A stretch of DNA of 60,265 nucleotides, from positions 1 to 60,265 of the forward strand of contig JAEOSR010000124.1 of NCBI GenBank assembly GCA_016840285.1, read 5' to 3'. The translations under genes were made by a program, and so were the position numbers. Under the pieces are notes generated by a model. That model did no database searches, was not told where the DNA came from, and worked only from the letters and a program-made list of their open reading frames with translations. Of the stretch, positions 17,832 to 25,639 are shown in pieces; the stretch's first letter is position 1; each line of letters begins with the position of its first letter. Origin of the DNA: Candidatus Hodarchaeota archaeon (GTDB taxonomy: Archaea > Asgardarchaeota > Heimdallarchaeia > Hodarchaeales > Hodarchaeaceae).

Positions 17832-20503
17832 TTTCGGCCCTCCAAAACTAATCTATCATTCTGTAAAATCAATTTTTGCCCATCAATATTATCCGGCTTA
17901 GTAAAAGCTACATTAGCGACATAAAATTTAGCCGCCTTGCTCATAACTCTGCCTTTACAATATTTAGGCGGCAGTTCTTTCCCGAGCTTAATTTGGCTCC
18001 AAAGATGCACGTTTTCAGCGGGAAGCCACTCCTGAAATCTCTGCCAAAATTCTGCATAGAGGACCATATTACCTGGAGAATAATGAACCTCCTCATCCAA
18101 GAATACTTCCAAGTCAGACCGATTGAGTTGAGCATTTTGGATTTTATCTTCAGTTTCAATAATCGGTACATTTAGACGATCACCACTCCTCGGAATCTCC
18201 ATTTTCAGGAGCGTAGCCATGAAGGCGGGCGCTTCGCGTCTTAATCTAATATGCAATTCGTCTCTTTGGATCATCTGAAGTATATCTAAAGCTGGTACTT
18301 TGATCAATGTAATCCTAGTATCACCTGGAAAAATAGGACATTCTTTAGGATTGTTTGCCGTTTGAATATAATGACTAGTATTTGGTATAAGGTAGGGAGT
18401 CTGATTTTTAATGTGTATTGGAATTTGGAGGCTCGTAACCCAATCCTTTAATCTATTTCTAGCAGTAGGACTCTTGGACAAATCTGTTTCTTGGATAACG
18501 CAAAGCACGGCGCCAGCTAATTCTCCATTGAAGCCTTGGCTACTAGTCAGAGCAGAGTCTGCTCTAGCATACCCCGCATCATTAATCAGGAAGCTCAAAG
18601 CCTCGTGGAGTGTGCTTTTACCAGTATTTTCCTCTTTAGAGTAGAGAAAAAGATACGGTAATGGTCTTTTAGGATATTGTAGAAGTGATGCTACCCATAG
18701 TCTAAGATAGTCTTCACCATTCTCGATGCCATTAACCTTACACCAAGCATTATTTTTGATCGCATCATCAAGACCTCTACCACACTGTTTTAGAACCAAG
18801 TCCCAGGTGCCGTGATTAAAAGGTTCCTCTTGCTGTGGCAGGTATCTAAGCTGCGCGCTTCCTCGGTTCCATTGACGACCACCAGGATATTCTTCACAGA
18901 AAGGTTCATTAACTAATGTCCAAGGTTCAAGAACACAGCGACCTAAAATCTTATTAATTTCTTTTTCGGGTAGGTCTCTAGCTTTCAATGCAACTTTGAT
19001 ATGTTGCATTGGTTCTGCGTTCCAAGAAGTTGATTTTAACATCCAACCAAAATCACGACCACCACTAGTTAGGAGATGCCTGATTATACTATCAAAATTA
19101 GCTGTTTCAACCTCTTCAGCTTGTGTTAATCGGGCACCAAATAACTTTTTCCAATATCCTCTGTCCTCGCGCCAACCAACCATCTCACTATAATCATCAG
19201 AAGTTTCTCTTTTAATGTGAACTATTAATCTTCCATCTTTATGCTGCTTAATAATTGTCTTCCGATTACAAGCCCACAGTGGCAATTTTAGATCAGCACC
19301 TAACATCCTTGCGGTAGCAGTAGCGGTCTCTGCTTCATTGAAATGATAATCACCCTTCTCATCTTCAATACCATCAAATGCGCGGGCAGCAGTGCGGAGT
19401 GAAGGGTCTCGATTAAGATAACACCGTGTCCAGCCTGAAGAATCTTGCTCCCAACAACTAGCTTCTTGGACGCCTGGAGTAAAACGTCTTACAACCCAAG
19501 CACCACGAGGATCGGCTAATGGAAATAAATATGCATTCCAATCGGCTCCTTTATCTTTTCCGGTAGCAAATGTATCGAAAACGCCCCTAAAATCTAATTC
19601 TTGGTGGGCTTTTTTAAGATCATAAGTATGACAGACAAGCATATGGTGGTCACTATCCCACCACCAAGAAGCATTAGATTCTTTTAAAAAATCAAATAAT
19701 TTTTTATGAATATCATCTAATTTGACATTGGGTCGTTGACCTGTTGTTTCTTCGAAAAGAGAAAGATTATTTTCATCAATATTTTGTGGAAGATTTTTCC
19801 TTCGCTTTCGCTTAATAACATCAAGGTGATCGCGCCAGTTGATTGGAATATCAGTAAGGGTAATACCCTGCTTAATTAAATCGAAACCTTGAGTATTTTT
19901 AGATTTCCTATGATATACCCATATATTACCACCACACGCATCAACTTTGATTGTAAAATCAAAGCTAGTTTCCGCAGACATTTTTCCTAGAATCGCCCTG
20001 CCGAGGGCGGCGTGCTCAGTATGGTTGGCGGTAGGCACATTGTCAAGAAAGACATAGAGATGAAGGCCGCGACCGCCACTAGATTTACGTACAGTGATCC
20101 AAGGAATCTTGCAGGCTGCCCCCTGGACCTCTAATAATTCCTGATCAGTTAGACCCTCAGCATGACTAGAAATATCGTCAAAATCAAAAGCAACCCAGCA
20201 ACTCCGCCGCTTTACCCAATTCCAACCAGTCATGCCAATAGCTTCAGCATGAGTAGCTAAATTGAAAATTAATGGAGCGTCGGTAAATTCAGGTTCAGTC
20301 GCTGCTTTCCAAGGTATACGGATATGTCTCCAGGATTCAACGCCATCAGTATAATAAAATCTTTTACCTTCTTCCATGACGCGTATGCCAGCACCCTGGG
20401 CTACGTTGACCTGAACTTCCATGTCAAAGTTATAAAGTGCAGCAAGATCAGGATGGGCAACGGCAACAAGATAATTCTTTATTGCTTCTGTTTTAGTTGG
20501 CAT
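17828..20503 (-). CDS. Primase (AEP-like) - SF3 helicase fusion
   Basis: 891 residues. The N-terminal domain has archaeo-eukaryotic primase motifs: a DxD-type SCWVAFDFDD (near 105) and SSGGRGLHLYVF (near 140). The C-terminal domain has a D5/SF3-type ATPase: Walker A SKEENTGKST (near 622), Walker B AVLCVIQETDL and a sensor-like YIQTANNPKECP. One protein would therefore prime and unwind at the phage origin. It is first in the minus-strand operon. The ATG (20503) has no Shine-Dalgarno; on the coding strand it is instead preceded exactly by GATTTTATCATC, the complement of a dispersed-motif copy. Confidence 0.85.
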   Translation of the reverse strand: MPTKTEAIKNYLVAVAHPDLAALYNFDMEVQVNVAQGAGIRVMEEGKRFYYTDGVESWRHIRIPWKAATEPEFTDAPLIFNLATHAEAIGMTGWNWVKRRSCWVAFDFDDISSHAEGLTDQELLEVQGAACKIPWITVRKSSGGRGLHLYVFLDNVPTANHTEHAALGRAILGKMSAETSFDFTIKVDACGGNIWVYHRKSKNTQGFDLIKQGITLTDIPINWRDHLDVIKRKRRKNLPQNIDENNLSLFEETTGQRPNVKLDDIHKKLFDFLKESNASWWWDSDHHMLVCHTYDLKKAHQELDFRGVFDTFATGKDKGADWNAYLFPLADPRGAWVVRRFTPGVQEASCWEQDSSGWTRCYLNRDPSLRTAARAFDGIEDEKGDYHFNEAETATATARMLGADLKLPLWACNRKTIIKQHKDGRLIVHIKRETSDDYSEMVGWREDRGYWKKLFGARLTQAEEVETANFDSIIRHLLTSGGRDFGWMLKSTSWNAEPMQHIKVALKARDLPEKEINKILGRCVLEPWTLVNEPFCEEYPGGRQWNRGSAQLRYLPQQEEPFNHGTWDLVLKQCGRGLDDAIKNNAWCKVNGIENGEDYLRLWVASLLQYPKRPLPYLFLYSKEENTGKSTLHEALSFLINDAGYARADSALTSSQGFNGELAGAVLCVIQETDLSKSPTARNRLKDWVTSLQIPIHIKNQTPYLIPNTSHYIQTANNPKECPIFPGDTRITLIKVPALDILQMIQRDELHIRLRREAPAFMATLLKMEIPRSGDRLNVPIIETEDKIQNAQLNRSDLEVFLDEEVHYSPGNMVLYAEFWQRFQEWLPAENVHLWSQIKLGKELPPKYCKGRVMSKAAKFYVANVAFTKPDNIDGQKLILQNDRLVLEGRK

Positions 20504-20555
20504 GATGATAAAATCAGGATAATATAATTTGATTATAAAATCAAAAATCCGAAAA

Positions 20556-20574
20556 TCGGAAAATCAAATCAAAC
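20556..20574 (-). repeat. 19-bp leader element, minus copy
   Basis: On the minus strand it reads GTTTGATTTGATTTTCCGA, identical over 19 nt to the plus copy at 20908. It lies in the presumed 5' leader of the primase mRNA, 52 nt before the start codon. Confidence 0.85.
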
Positions 20575-20606
20575 ACCCTAACCATTATATTATACCCAGC
20601 TATAGT

Positions 20607-20637
20607 ATAATACGCAATTTAACGACAAATAGTGCAG
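20607..20637 (-). promoter_or_regulatory. Shared unusual promoter, minus copy (primase operon)
   Basis: Reading the minus strand: CTGCAC, 19 nt, then TATTAT within GCGTATTATACTATAGC. The copies at 20845 and 48765 have the same box pair and spacing. A 19-nt spacer is long for bacterial sigma70, which suggests a different factor or a different exact -10 register. Confidence 0.65.
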
Positions 20638-20844
20638 TAATAATTGTAATAATACTACTTACTATTTCTACTTCTGTTTCAGTTACTCTACTACTGAAAT
20701 GAATAAAAAGAATAGAAGATATAATAGGGTACTGATCGGGCTAGTTGTATTGTAATGGTAATGCTTCGCGCGGGCGCGTTCATTATACTACGCGCGATGC
20801 GCGAGCGCGCGTTCATTATATTTTTGTAAAATTTCTCAGAATTA

Positions 20845-20875
20845 TTGCACTATTCTATCTATTTCAACGTATTAT
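20845..20875 (+). promoter_or_regulatory. Shared unusual promoter, plus copy (ParB-like gene)
   Basis: TTGCAC (20845-20850), a 19-nt spacer, then TATTAT (20870-20875) within CGTATTATAGTATAGC. The resulting leader of about 130 nt contains the 19-bp element and a TTGATTTTTCAATCAA-type palindrome before ATG 21011. Confidence 0.65.
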
Positions 20876-20907
20876 AGTATAGCTAAGGAGTATTTTCCTG
20901 ATAGTTA

Positions 20908-20926
20908 GTTTGATTTGATTTTCCGA
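20908..20926 (+). repeat. 19-bp leader element, plus copy
   Basis: GTTTGATTTGATTTTCCGA lies downstream of the plus promoter and 84 nt before ATG 21011. It is an exact inverted match of 20556-20574, and its last 16 nt recur at 36142. Confidence 0.85.
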
Positions 20927-21010
20927 GTCTACTTAGAATTGATTTTTCAATCAAAAAATGCTTTTGATAATCAATTCTCTTTTTCCTTCTCTCAGCTAAG
21001 GGAGTTTTTT

Positions 21011-21991
21011 ATGGTGAAGAATTATGATTATGATGCCCGTACAATCAAGGTTAGTGAGATTCGGGAGAACCCCGTGGCACTTCGTGCGGTCGATCGTGAG
21101 TCCGAAGAGTATATCGGGCTGCGTGATTCCGTTGCGACCGTGGGCGTATTAAATTCTATCAATGTTCGTGAACGGACTGAGGAAATTGATGGTACAATCG
21201 TAACTTATTATGAGTTGTGCGACGGTCTACATCGTTTTGCTGCTTCTGTTGATGCTGGTTTGGCTGAGATTCCAGTCAATGTTGTCAGTCTCAGTGATGC
21301 TGAAGTATTGGAAGCTCAGATTATGGCAAATGTGCATAAGATTGACACAAAGCCAGTTCAATACACGAAGCAGATGACAAGAATTTTTGCTGGCAATCCT
21401 ACTATGACAATTGCTGATATGGCAGTTAAGTTGTGCAAGACTCCATCATGGGTTAGCCAACGTCTTGGTCTCCTCAAACTCGATTCCTCGGTCGCGGAGT
21501 TGGTTGATGATGGTAAAATCACAATCAGTAATGCGGTCGTATTGTCGAAGCTGCCTCGTGAAGAGCAAGTCAATTTTGTTGACCAAGCTATGACAATGGG
21601 CTCGGATGAATTTGCTCCGACTGTGCAGGCTCGTGCAAAAGAGCTGCGGGATGCTGCACGTCAGGGTCGTAAGCCTGGTGAGATTACTTTTGCCCCAATT
21701 GCTCGGTTGCAGAAGTTGAATGATCTCAAGTCCGAGATTGATAATCCTACTGTTGGTCCCGCACTTTGTTCGCAGAACAATGTGAAGGACGCTCCGAGTG
21801 GGTTTGCTCTTGGTGTTGCTTGGGCAATTAATCTTGACCCAGCGAGTGTTGAAGTTCAGCGAGCGAAAGCCGAAGAAAAGGCTGCTAAGCTGAGCGATGC
21901 AAAGAAGAAGCGTGCTGCGGATCGTGCGCAAAAGAAAGCGGCTGAAGCGGCTGAAGCGGCCGCAAAAGCTCAAGAAGAATTGAAGGTATAA
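21011..21991 (+). CDS. ParB-like DNA-binding protein (1 of 3)
   Basis: 326 residues from ATG 21011 with GGGAG upstream. The ParB N-terminal fold is visible: KVSEIRENPVALRAV, YELCDGLHRFAASVDAGL (nucleotide-binding GxxR-like region) and MANVHKIDTKP. A helix-turn-helix follows at TIADMAVKLCKTPSWVSQRLGLL. The C-terminus is an Ala/Lys/Glu helix. Family members bind specific DNA and spread; CTP binding is possible. Base composition is clearly more GC-rich than adjacent genes, a trait shared with the third copy. It is the first plus-strand gene after the control region, so probably early. Confidence 0.8.
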   Translation: MVKNYDYDARTIKVSEIRENPVALRAVDRESEEYIGLRDSVATVGVLNSINVRERTEEIDGTIVTYYELCDGLHRFAASVDAGLAEIPVNVVSLSDAEVLEAQIMANVHKIDTKPVQYTKQMTRIFAGNPTMTIADMAVKLCKTPSWVSQRLGLLKLDSSVAELVDDGKITISNAVVLSKLPREEQVNFVDQAMTMGSDEFAPTVQARAKELRDAARQGRKPGEITFAPIARLQKLNDLKSEIDNPTVGPALCSQNNVKDAPSGFALGVAWAINLDPASVEVQRAKAEEKAAKLSDAKKKRAADRAQKKAAEAAEAAAKAQEELKV

Positions 21992-22002
21992 GTATTATTG
22001 TG

Positions 22003-22084
22003 TCAAGGGGAGTGGAGAGGTACATTGTTAAATACTCCTAGTTTCAAGTTATATTCAATGCAATGATTTTGAAGCTCCCCTTGA
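22003..22084 (+). other. Candidate structured RNA (three-way junction) before gene 22116
   Basis: TCAAGGGGAG (22003-22012) pairs perfectly with CTCCCCTTGA (22075-22084). The enclosed 62 nt can form two smaller helices (GGAG/CTCC and TTCAA/TTGAA). A T-rich stretch TTTTATTTT follows. It could be a terminator variant or a leader regulating the next gene; no known riboswitch class was recognised. Confidence 0.4.
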
Positions 22085-22115
22085 TTTTATTTTCACATTC
22101 ACATAGGACATTTTC

Positions 22116-22760
22116 ATGAACAATGAACTCATTCCACGCGAAGTGTCAAATGGTGCTTTAACTGAGCATAGTTTCGATGATGTTGTTTCTAGTGGTGGTT
22201 TTATTGGTCGATTACAGCTTTATGGTTCAAAATCAGATGCTTGTGCTCAGGGTCTTATTGGTATTGGTCGTTATGGTTTGGTCAAAGATGATGCTATCAC
22301 TGATCTTGGACCTGAAGTTGATGCTGTTATTGTTTCTTGGCGACCTAAAGCATTGCAGGTTTCTGGTGATAATATAATCACAGATTATGATCCGAAGGGT
22401 GATACTTATCAAAAGATCCAAGAGTTAGCAGGTGTTTCAGATTCTGGTTGTATGTACGGTCCTGAGTTTTTACTTTGGATACCGAGTCAAAGTCAATTTG
22501 TTACTTATTTTATGTCAAGTAAAACTGCTCGACGTGAAGCTAGAAAAATGGAACCATTGCTTGGCAAGGCCGCTACTTTTAAGTGTAAATTAATTGAAAC
22601 TGCACGTTATAAGTGGCATGGTCCTGTTGTAGTTCCGTGCTCGACGCCACTTGATGTTCCTCCTATTGAGGATATTCAAGTCGAAGTTAGTAAGTTTCAG
22701 AATCCTCCGAAATCTGATGTTGAAATCGTTGATGAAGACAATTCCAGTCGTGAGAGATAG
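22116..22760 (+). CDS. Conserved phage protein of unknown function
   Basis: 214 residues. The pattern RLQLYGSKSDACAQGLIGIGRYGLV, VDAVIVSWRPKALQVSGD and CMYGPEFLLWIP resembles a family I recall as widespread hypothetical proteins next to phage replication genes. The mainly beta core with an acidic C-terminus (EIVDEDNSS) would suit a single-stranded DNA-binding role, and no other SSB was seen in the window, but this is inference. Shine-Dalgarno AGGACA lies upstream. Confidence 0.55.
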   Translation: MNNELIPREVSNGALTEHSFDDVVSSGGFIGRLQLYGSKSDACAQGLIGIGRYGLVKDDAITDLGPEVDAVIVSWRPKALQVSGDNIITDYDPKGDTYQKIQELAGVSDSGCMYGPEFLLWIPSQSQFVTYFMSSKTARREARKMEPLLGKAATFKCKLIETARYKWHGPVVVPCSTPLDVPPIEDIQVEVSKFQNPPKSDVEIVDEDNSSRER

Positions 22761-22767
22761 ATAGATT

Positions 22768-23310
22768 ATGGCCATTACCTCACGCGTAATACCAATTGCA
22801 GGCTCTAATGTAATTTGGGGTCAATTTCTTAAAGACGTGACCGAGGTAACTGGCCGTAGTCCAATGAAAGGTGCTGATGCATCCGGCTTACAGCTTAGCA
22901 GTTATGCTAAGTATATTGCTGCATTAGGAGAGTTGCGTGCTAAGCAGGTATGTAATCCAATTGATACCCTGCAAACTGCAGGATCATTATTATGTCATTT
23001 ACATTTCAGTTTTATTATTGTTGGTTCATCAAATTTGATTTTCAAAATCAGTGAGTCAACAAAACTGGATATAATAACAACGCGTATTGAGAAAGGTCGG
23101 TTTGCATTAGTAAGTGGGAGTCTAAAAGAGTGGAAGGACGCTATTGTTGAATTAAGTAGTGCTGAAATAAGCAATATAGAGATGCAATGGGTTACTGAAA
23201 CTCTTTTAGACTTCTTTTCTCAATTTGGATTAAAATATATTTTTTCGGCGGCTTCGTCTAAAATAGGTAAGACAACTCAGTCATTATCCATTATAAATAA
23301 ATTAGACTGA
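22768..23310 (+). CDS. Protein of unknown function overlapping a tRNA-like element
   Basis: 180 residues starting 7 nt after the previous stop. No domain was recognised; the middle (LHFSFIIVGSSNLIFKI) is hydrophobic beta-like. Its last 21 codons coincide with the tRNA-like element at 23247, and its TGA lies inside the expanded anticodon arm, so the C-terminus may have been created by insertion next to or within the RNA gene. Confidence 0.6.
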   Translation: MAITSRVIPIAGSNVIWGQFLKDVTEVTGRSPMKGADASGLQLSSYAKYIAALGELRAKQVCNPIDTLQTAGSLLCHLHFSFIIVGSSNLIFKISESTKLDIITTRIEKGRFALVSGSLKEWKDAIVELSSAEISNIEMQWVTETLLDFFSQFGLKYIFSAASSKIGKTTQSLSIINKLD

Positions 23311-23341
23311 GTCAATGGAGGTTCAAATCCTTTAGCCGTCT
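23247..23341 (+). tRNA. tRNA-like element with expanded anticodon arm
   Basis: A cloverleaf can be drawn. The acceptor is GGCGGCT/AGCCGTC (one G-U). The D arm is GTCT-AAAATAGGTA-AGAC. A 4-nt variable region CAAT is followed by a T arm GGAGG-TTCAAAT-CCTTT. Between D and T arms, ACTCAGTC pairs with GACTGAGT around a 20-nt loop, so the anticodon arm carries about 21 nt too many. If an intron-like insert is removed after CAT a Met anticodon is possible, but this is speculative. It overlaps the end of the upstream CDS. Confidence 0.5.
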
Positions 23342-23343
23342 CT

Positions 23344-23466
23344 AGCCCAGCGGTGTGAGCGTGTCGAGTTGCAAGCGCGCAATACCTGGCCGGACACACA
23401 CTACAGTATCCTTGATATAGCTAATCATTGGCTGTAGAGATTTAGGTTCGATTCCTAACTGGGTTA
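23344..23466 (+). tRNA. tRNA-like element with expanded D and anticodon arms
   Basis: Acceptor AGCCCAG/CTGGGTT, T arm TTAGG-TTCGATT-CCTAA and variable AGAT fit a tRNA end. The anticodon stem CTACAG/CTGTAG encloses about 25 nt rather than 7. The D arm position contains GTGT...ACAC around a large GC-rich insert. At 123 nt it is too long for an ordinary tRNA. The expansion resembles that of the neighbouring element. It may be a degenerate tRNA or an unusual RNA. Confidence 0.4.
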
Positions 23467-23469
23467 TTT

Positions 23470-23554
23470 GGCCGAGTGGTGAAATTGGTATACACAGCAG
23501 ATTTAAGATCTGCCGACCTTTGTGGTCTTGCGGATTCGACTTCCGCCTCGGCCA
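23470..23554 (+). tRNA. tRNA-Leu (TAA anticodon)
   Basis: A complete class II tRNA of 85 nt without encoded CCA: acceptor GGCCGAG/CTCGGCC, D stem GTG/CAC with GG in the loop, anticodon arm GCAGA-TTTAAGA-TCTGC, long variable arm GACC-TTTGT-GGTC and T arm GCGGA-TTCGACT-TCCGC. It reads UUA/UUG, matching the strong TTA use of this AT-rich genome. Confidence 0.93.
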
Positions 23555-23557
23555 CTT

Positions 23558-23569
23558 GATTTTATTATC
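23558..23569 (-). repeat. Dispersed-motif copy in a hairpin before the SNF2 gene
   Basis: GATTTTATTATC (complement GATAATAAAATC) lies between tRNA-Leu and ATG 23581, flanked so that CTTGAT and ATCAAG form a 6-bp stem. An almost identical intergenic copy precedes the gene at 43014. Confidence 0.6.
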
Positions 23570-23580
23570 AAGAGGATATT

Positions 23581-25434
23581 ATGAAGGAGCAAGTAAAATT
23601 AAAGATAGGACGATATTTAATACCAGTCATTTTGACTTATGATGGTAATAGAATCTTTGTTCAATTTCGATATAATAAAGCATTAATAGTTGAAATTAAG
23701 ATGATGCAAGGAAGCAAATGGCACGGTTTTGATACCCCGCCAAAGAAAATTTGGTCGATCGCAAACACGCCGAGGAATCATTTCCAGCTAGCCTACCTCA
23801 AGGGCGAGAATCCGTACGTACGCTACGATCAAAAGATTGAGCATCTAAGCTACAATCGGCCCTTGTATTCTCACCAAAAGCAACTTACTGATTTTATCCT
23901 CAGTCGGCATTATTGTATTTTAGCCGCTGACTGTGGACTCGGAAAAACATTAAGTGCTATTGAGGCTGCTGAGCGTATCAATTCTGAGGAGGCTTGGTAT
24001 GTTGCACCAAAATCAGCTATCTATGCTGTCCAACGTGAAATGATAAAGTGGAACTGCAAAATCAATTTCACTATGTTCACGTATCAGCGGTTAGTTAAAT
24101 TGATGAAACAGGAAAATTATGATAATATTCCTCAACTTATTATCTTCGATGAAAGTAGTAGAATCAAGAATCCTACTGCTCAAAGATCCCAAGCAGCTTT
24201 AATGGCTGCTAATCTTGTTAGAGAGCAATGGGGTGAAGATGGTTATGTTATCCTGATGAGCGGCTCTCCGGCTCCTAGAAGTCCTCTTGATTGGCACCAT
24301 CAATCAGAGGTTGCTTGTCCTGGTTTTCTTAAAGAGGGTACTCAAGCAAAGTTCAAACAAACTTTAGCGATTACTGAGAAACAAGAGAATCCATTTGGTG
24401 GTAGTTTTTATCAAATTATTTCTTGGCGCGATAATTCAGAGAAATGTGATATTTGCGGAGAATTTGTAGACCATAGTAATCATCGGGTTTCCTTGGATAA
24501 TGATGAAGTTCACACTTTCAAGCCTAGTATCAATGAGGTTGCTCGATTAAATAAAAGATTAGAGGGCCTTGTTGAAATCAAACTTAAAAAAGATTGCTTG
24601 GATTTACCTCCCAAAATTTATCGAAAAGTTGAACTAGAACCTAGTCAACAGATGCTACAAGTCGCTCGAACAATACTGGATACTGCTTCAACGACTATAG
24701 CTGGACTAACTCTATTAAGAGAATTATCTTCAGGTTTTCAATATAATGATGTTGCGGATGGTTTTGAGACTTGTCCGGTATGTCACGGCAGTAAAAGAAT
24801 TAAGAATCCTTTATTCCAGGCTGATATTCTTGAATCCTCGCGTCCTGTTGATTTTGAAAATCAAGAGGAAACTACATTATGTGATGGCTGTGGTGGTCGG
24901 GGTCATAGAAAAAAGTTTCGTCGCGTGTCAGAAGAAGTCACATGTCCGAAAGATCCTGCGATGCGCGATCTTCTTGACGAATATAGTGAGGTTGGAAGAG
25001 TCGTAATCTATGGTGGTTTCATGGGTTCACTTAATCGTATAATCAAAGTCTGTGAAGCTTGTAACTGGAATTACATTAGAGTAGATGGCAAAGGATGGAG
25101 TAGTGATTTGGAAGGCGATTATCTCGACAATTTCCAAGATAAAATAATTGAAATTCCTCGAATTGCTTTTGTCGCACACCCTGCATCAGGTGGCTTAGGA
25201 CTCACACTCACAGCATCCCCAGTGATTATTTATTGGGATAATGATTTTAATGCAGAGTCGCGTGTGCAATCGGAAGAAAGATGCCATAGACCGGGTATGG
25301 ATGAAAATCGAGGATGTACTATTATTGATCTCTTGCATTTACCTCCAGATTACTTGGTGCTTGAAAATCTCAAAAAGAAAAGAAGACTTCAATCATTAAC
25401 ACTTGGAGAAATTAAGGAGGCTTTCAATGAATAA
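23581..25434 (+). CDS. SNF2-family DNA helicase/translocase
   Basis: 617 residues. Motif I is LAADCGLGKTLSAIEA (near 116), motif II IIFDESSRIKN (near 190), motif III LMSGSPAPRSP. C-terminal motifs V-VI are ASGGLGLTLTASPVIIYWDND and SRVQSEERCHRPG. Two inserted zinc sites are visible: CDICGEFVDHSNH and the CPVCHG...CDGCGGRGH pair, the latter DnaJ-like. Such proteins move on duplex DNA in replication or recombination. The ATG follows GAGGATATT. The 3' end overlaps the next small gene by 8 nt. Confidence 0.88.
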   Translation: MKEQVKLKIGRYLIPVILTYDGNRIFVQFRYNKALIVEIKMMQGSKWHGFDTPPKKIWSIANTPRNHFQLAYLKGENPYVRYDQKIEHLSYNRPLYSHQKQLTDFILSRHYCILAADCGLGKTLSAIEAAERINSEEAWYVAPKSAIYAVQREMIKWNCKINFTMFTYQRLVKLMKQENYDNIPQLIIFDESSRIKNPTAQRSQAALMAANLVREQWGEDGYVILMSGSPAPRSPLDWHHQSEVACPGFLKEGTQAKFKQTLAITEKQENPFGGSFYQIISWRDNSEKCDICGEFVDHSNHRVSLDNDEVHTFKPSINEVARLNKRLEGLVEIKLKKDCLDLPPKIYRKVELEPSQQMLQVARTILDTASTTIAGLTLLRELSSGFQYNDVADGFETCPVCHGSKRIKNPLFQADILESSRPVDFENQEETTLCDGCGGRGHRKKFRRVSEEVTCPKDPAMRDLLDEYSEVGRVVIYGGFMGSLNRIIKVCEACNWNYIRVDGKGWSSDLEGDYLDNFQDKIIEIPRIAFVAHPASGGLGLTLTASPVIIYWDNDFNAESRVQSEERCHRPGMDENRGCTIIDLLHLPPDYLVLENLKKKRRLQSLTLGEIKEAFNE

Positions 25435-25639
25435 TAAAGAAGCATTAGCTTGGTTAAATAAAAATGATGGTATTCTCGAAATCAAAGAAAATAAAGAAAA
25501 AGATATAGAGAGTGTGAGCTTTTTTATAACTGCTGATAATTGTAATACAACATGCTATATAGCTTTAACAGGCCCAATAGATCGAAGTTACCTTACACGA
25601 TTTTTTAATCTAGCAGTTGAAGCATTTAGAGATGAGTAA
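25427..25639 (+). CDS. Small protein of unknown function
   Basis: 70 residues from ATG 25427, with AAGGAGG 9 nt upstream; an upstream in-frame ATG lies deeper in the helicase gene and lacks this site. The pattern of alternating beta strands and a C-terminal helix (SYLTRFFNLAVEAFRDE) gives no family. It is coupled to both neighbours. Confidence 0.6.
   Translation: MNNKEALAWLNKNDGILEIKENKEKDIESVSFFITADNCNTTCYIALTGPIDRSYLTRFFNLAVEAFRDE

Larger units (their letters stand above)
20504..21010. promoter_or_regulatory. Divergent control region, candidate replication origin
   Basis: No gene in 507 bp. It holds two dispersed-motif copies (20504, 20531), an inverted pair of a 19-bp leader element, two outward-facing copies of an unusual promoter, a structured block also found near 45.2 kb (20671-20742) and a GC-rich palindromic block with a 14-bp direct repeat (20774, 20807). 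It separates the minus primase operon from the plus ParB-led operon. An origin function is inferred from divergence at a primase gene, repeats and composition. Confidence 0.6.

Noticed and set aside
20531..20542. FNR or Fur binding boxes as the identity of the dispersed word
   Set aside because: FNR uses TTGAT-N4-ATCAA and the Fur box has a 7-1-7 layout; the spacing here is TGAT-N6-ATCA and the copies are mostly within genes.
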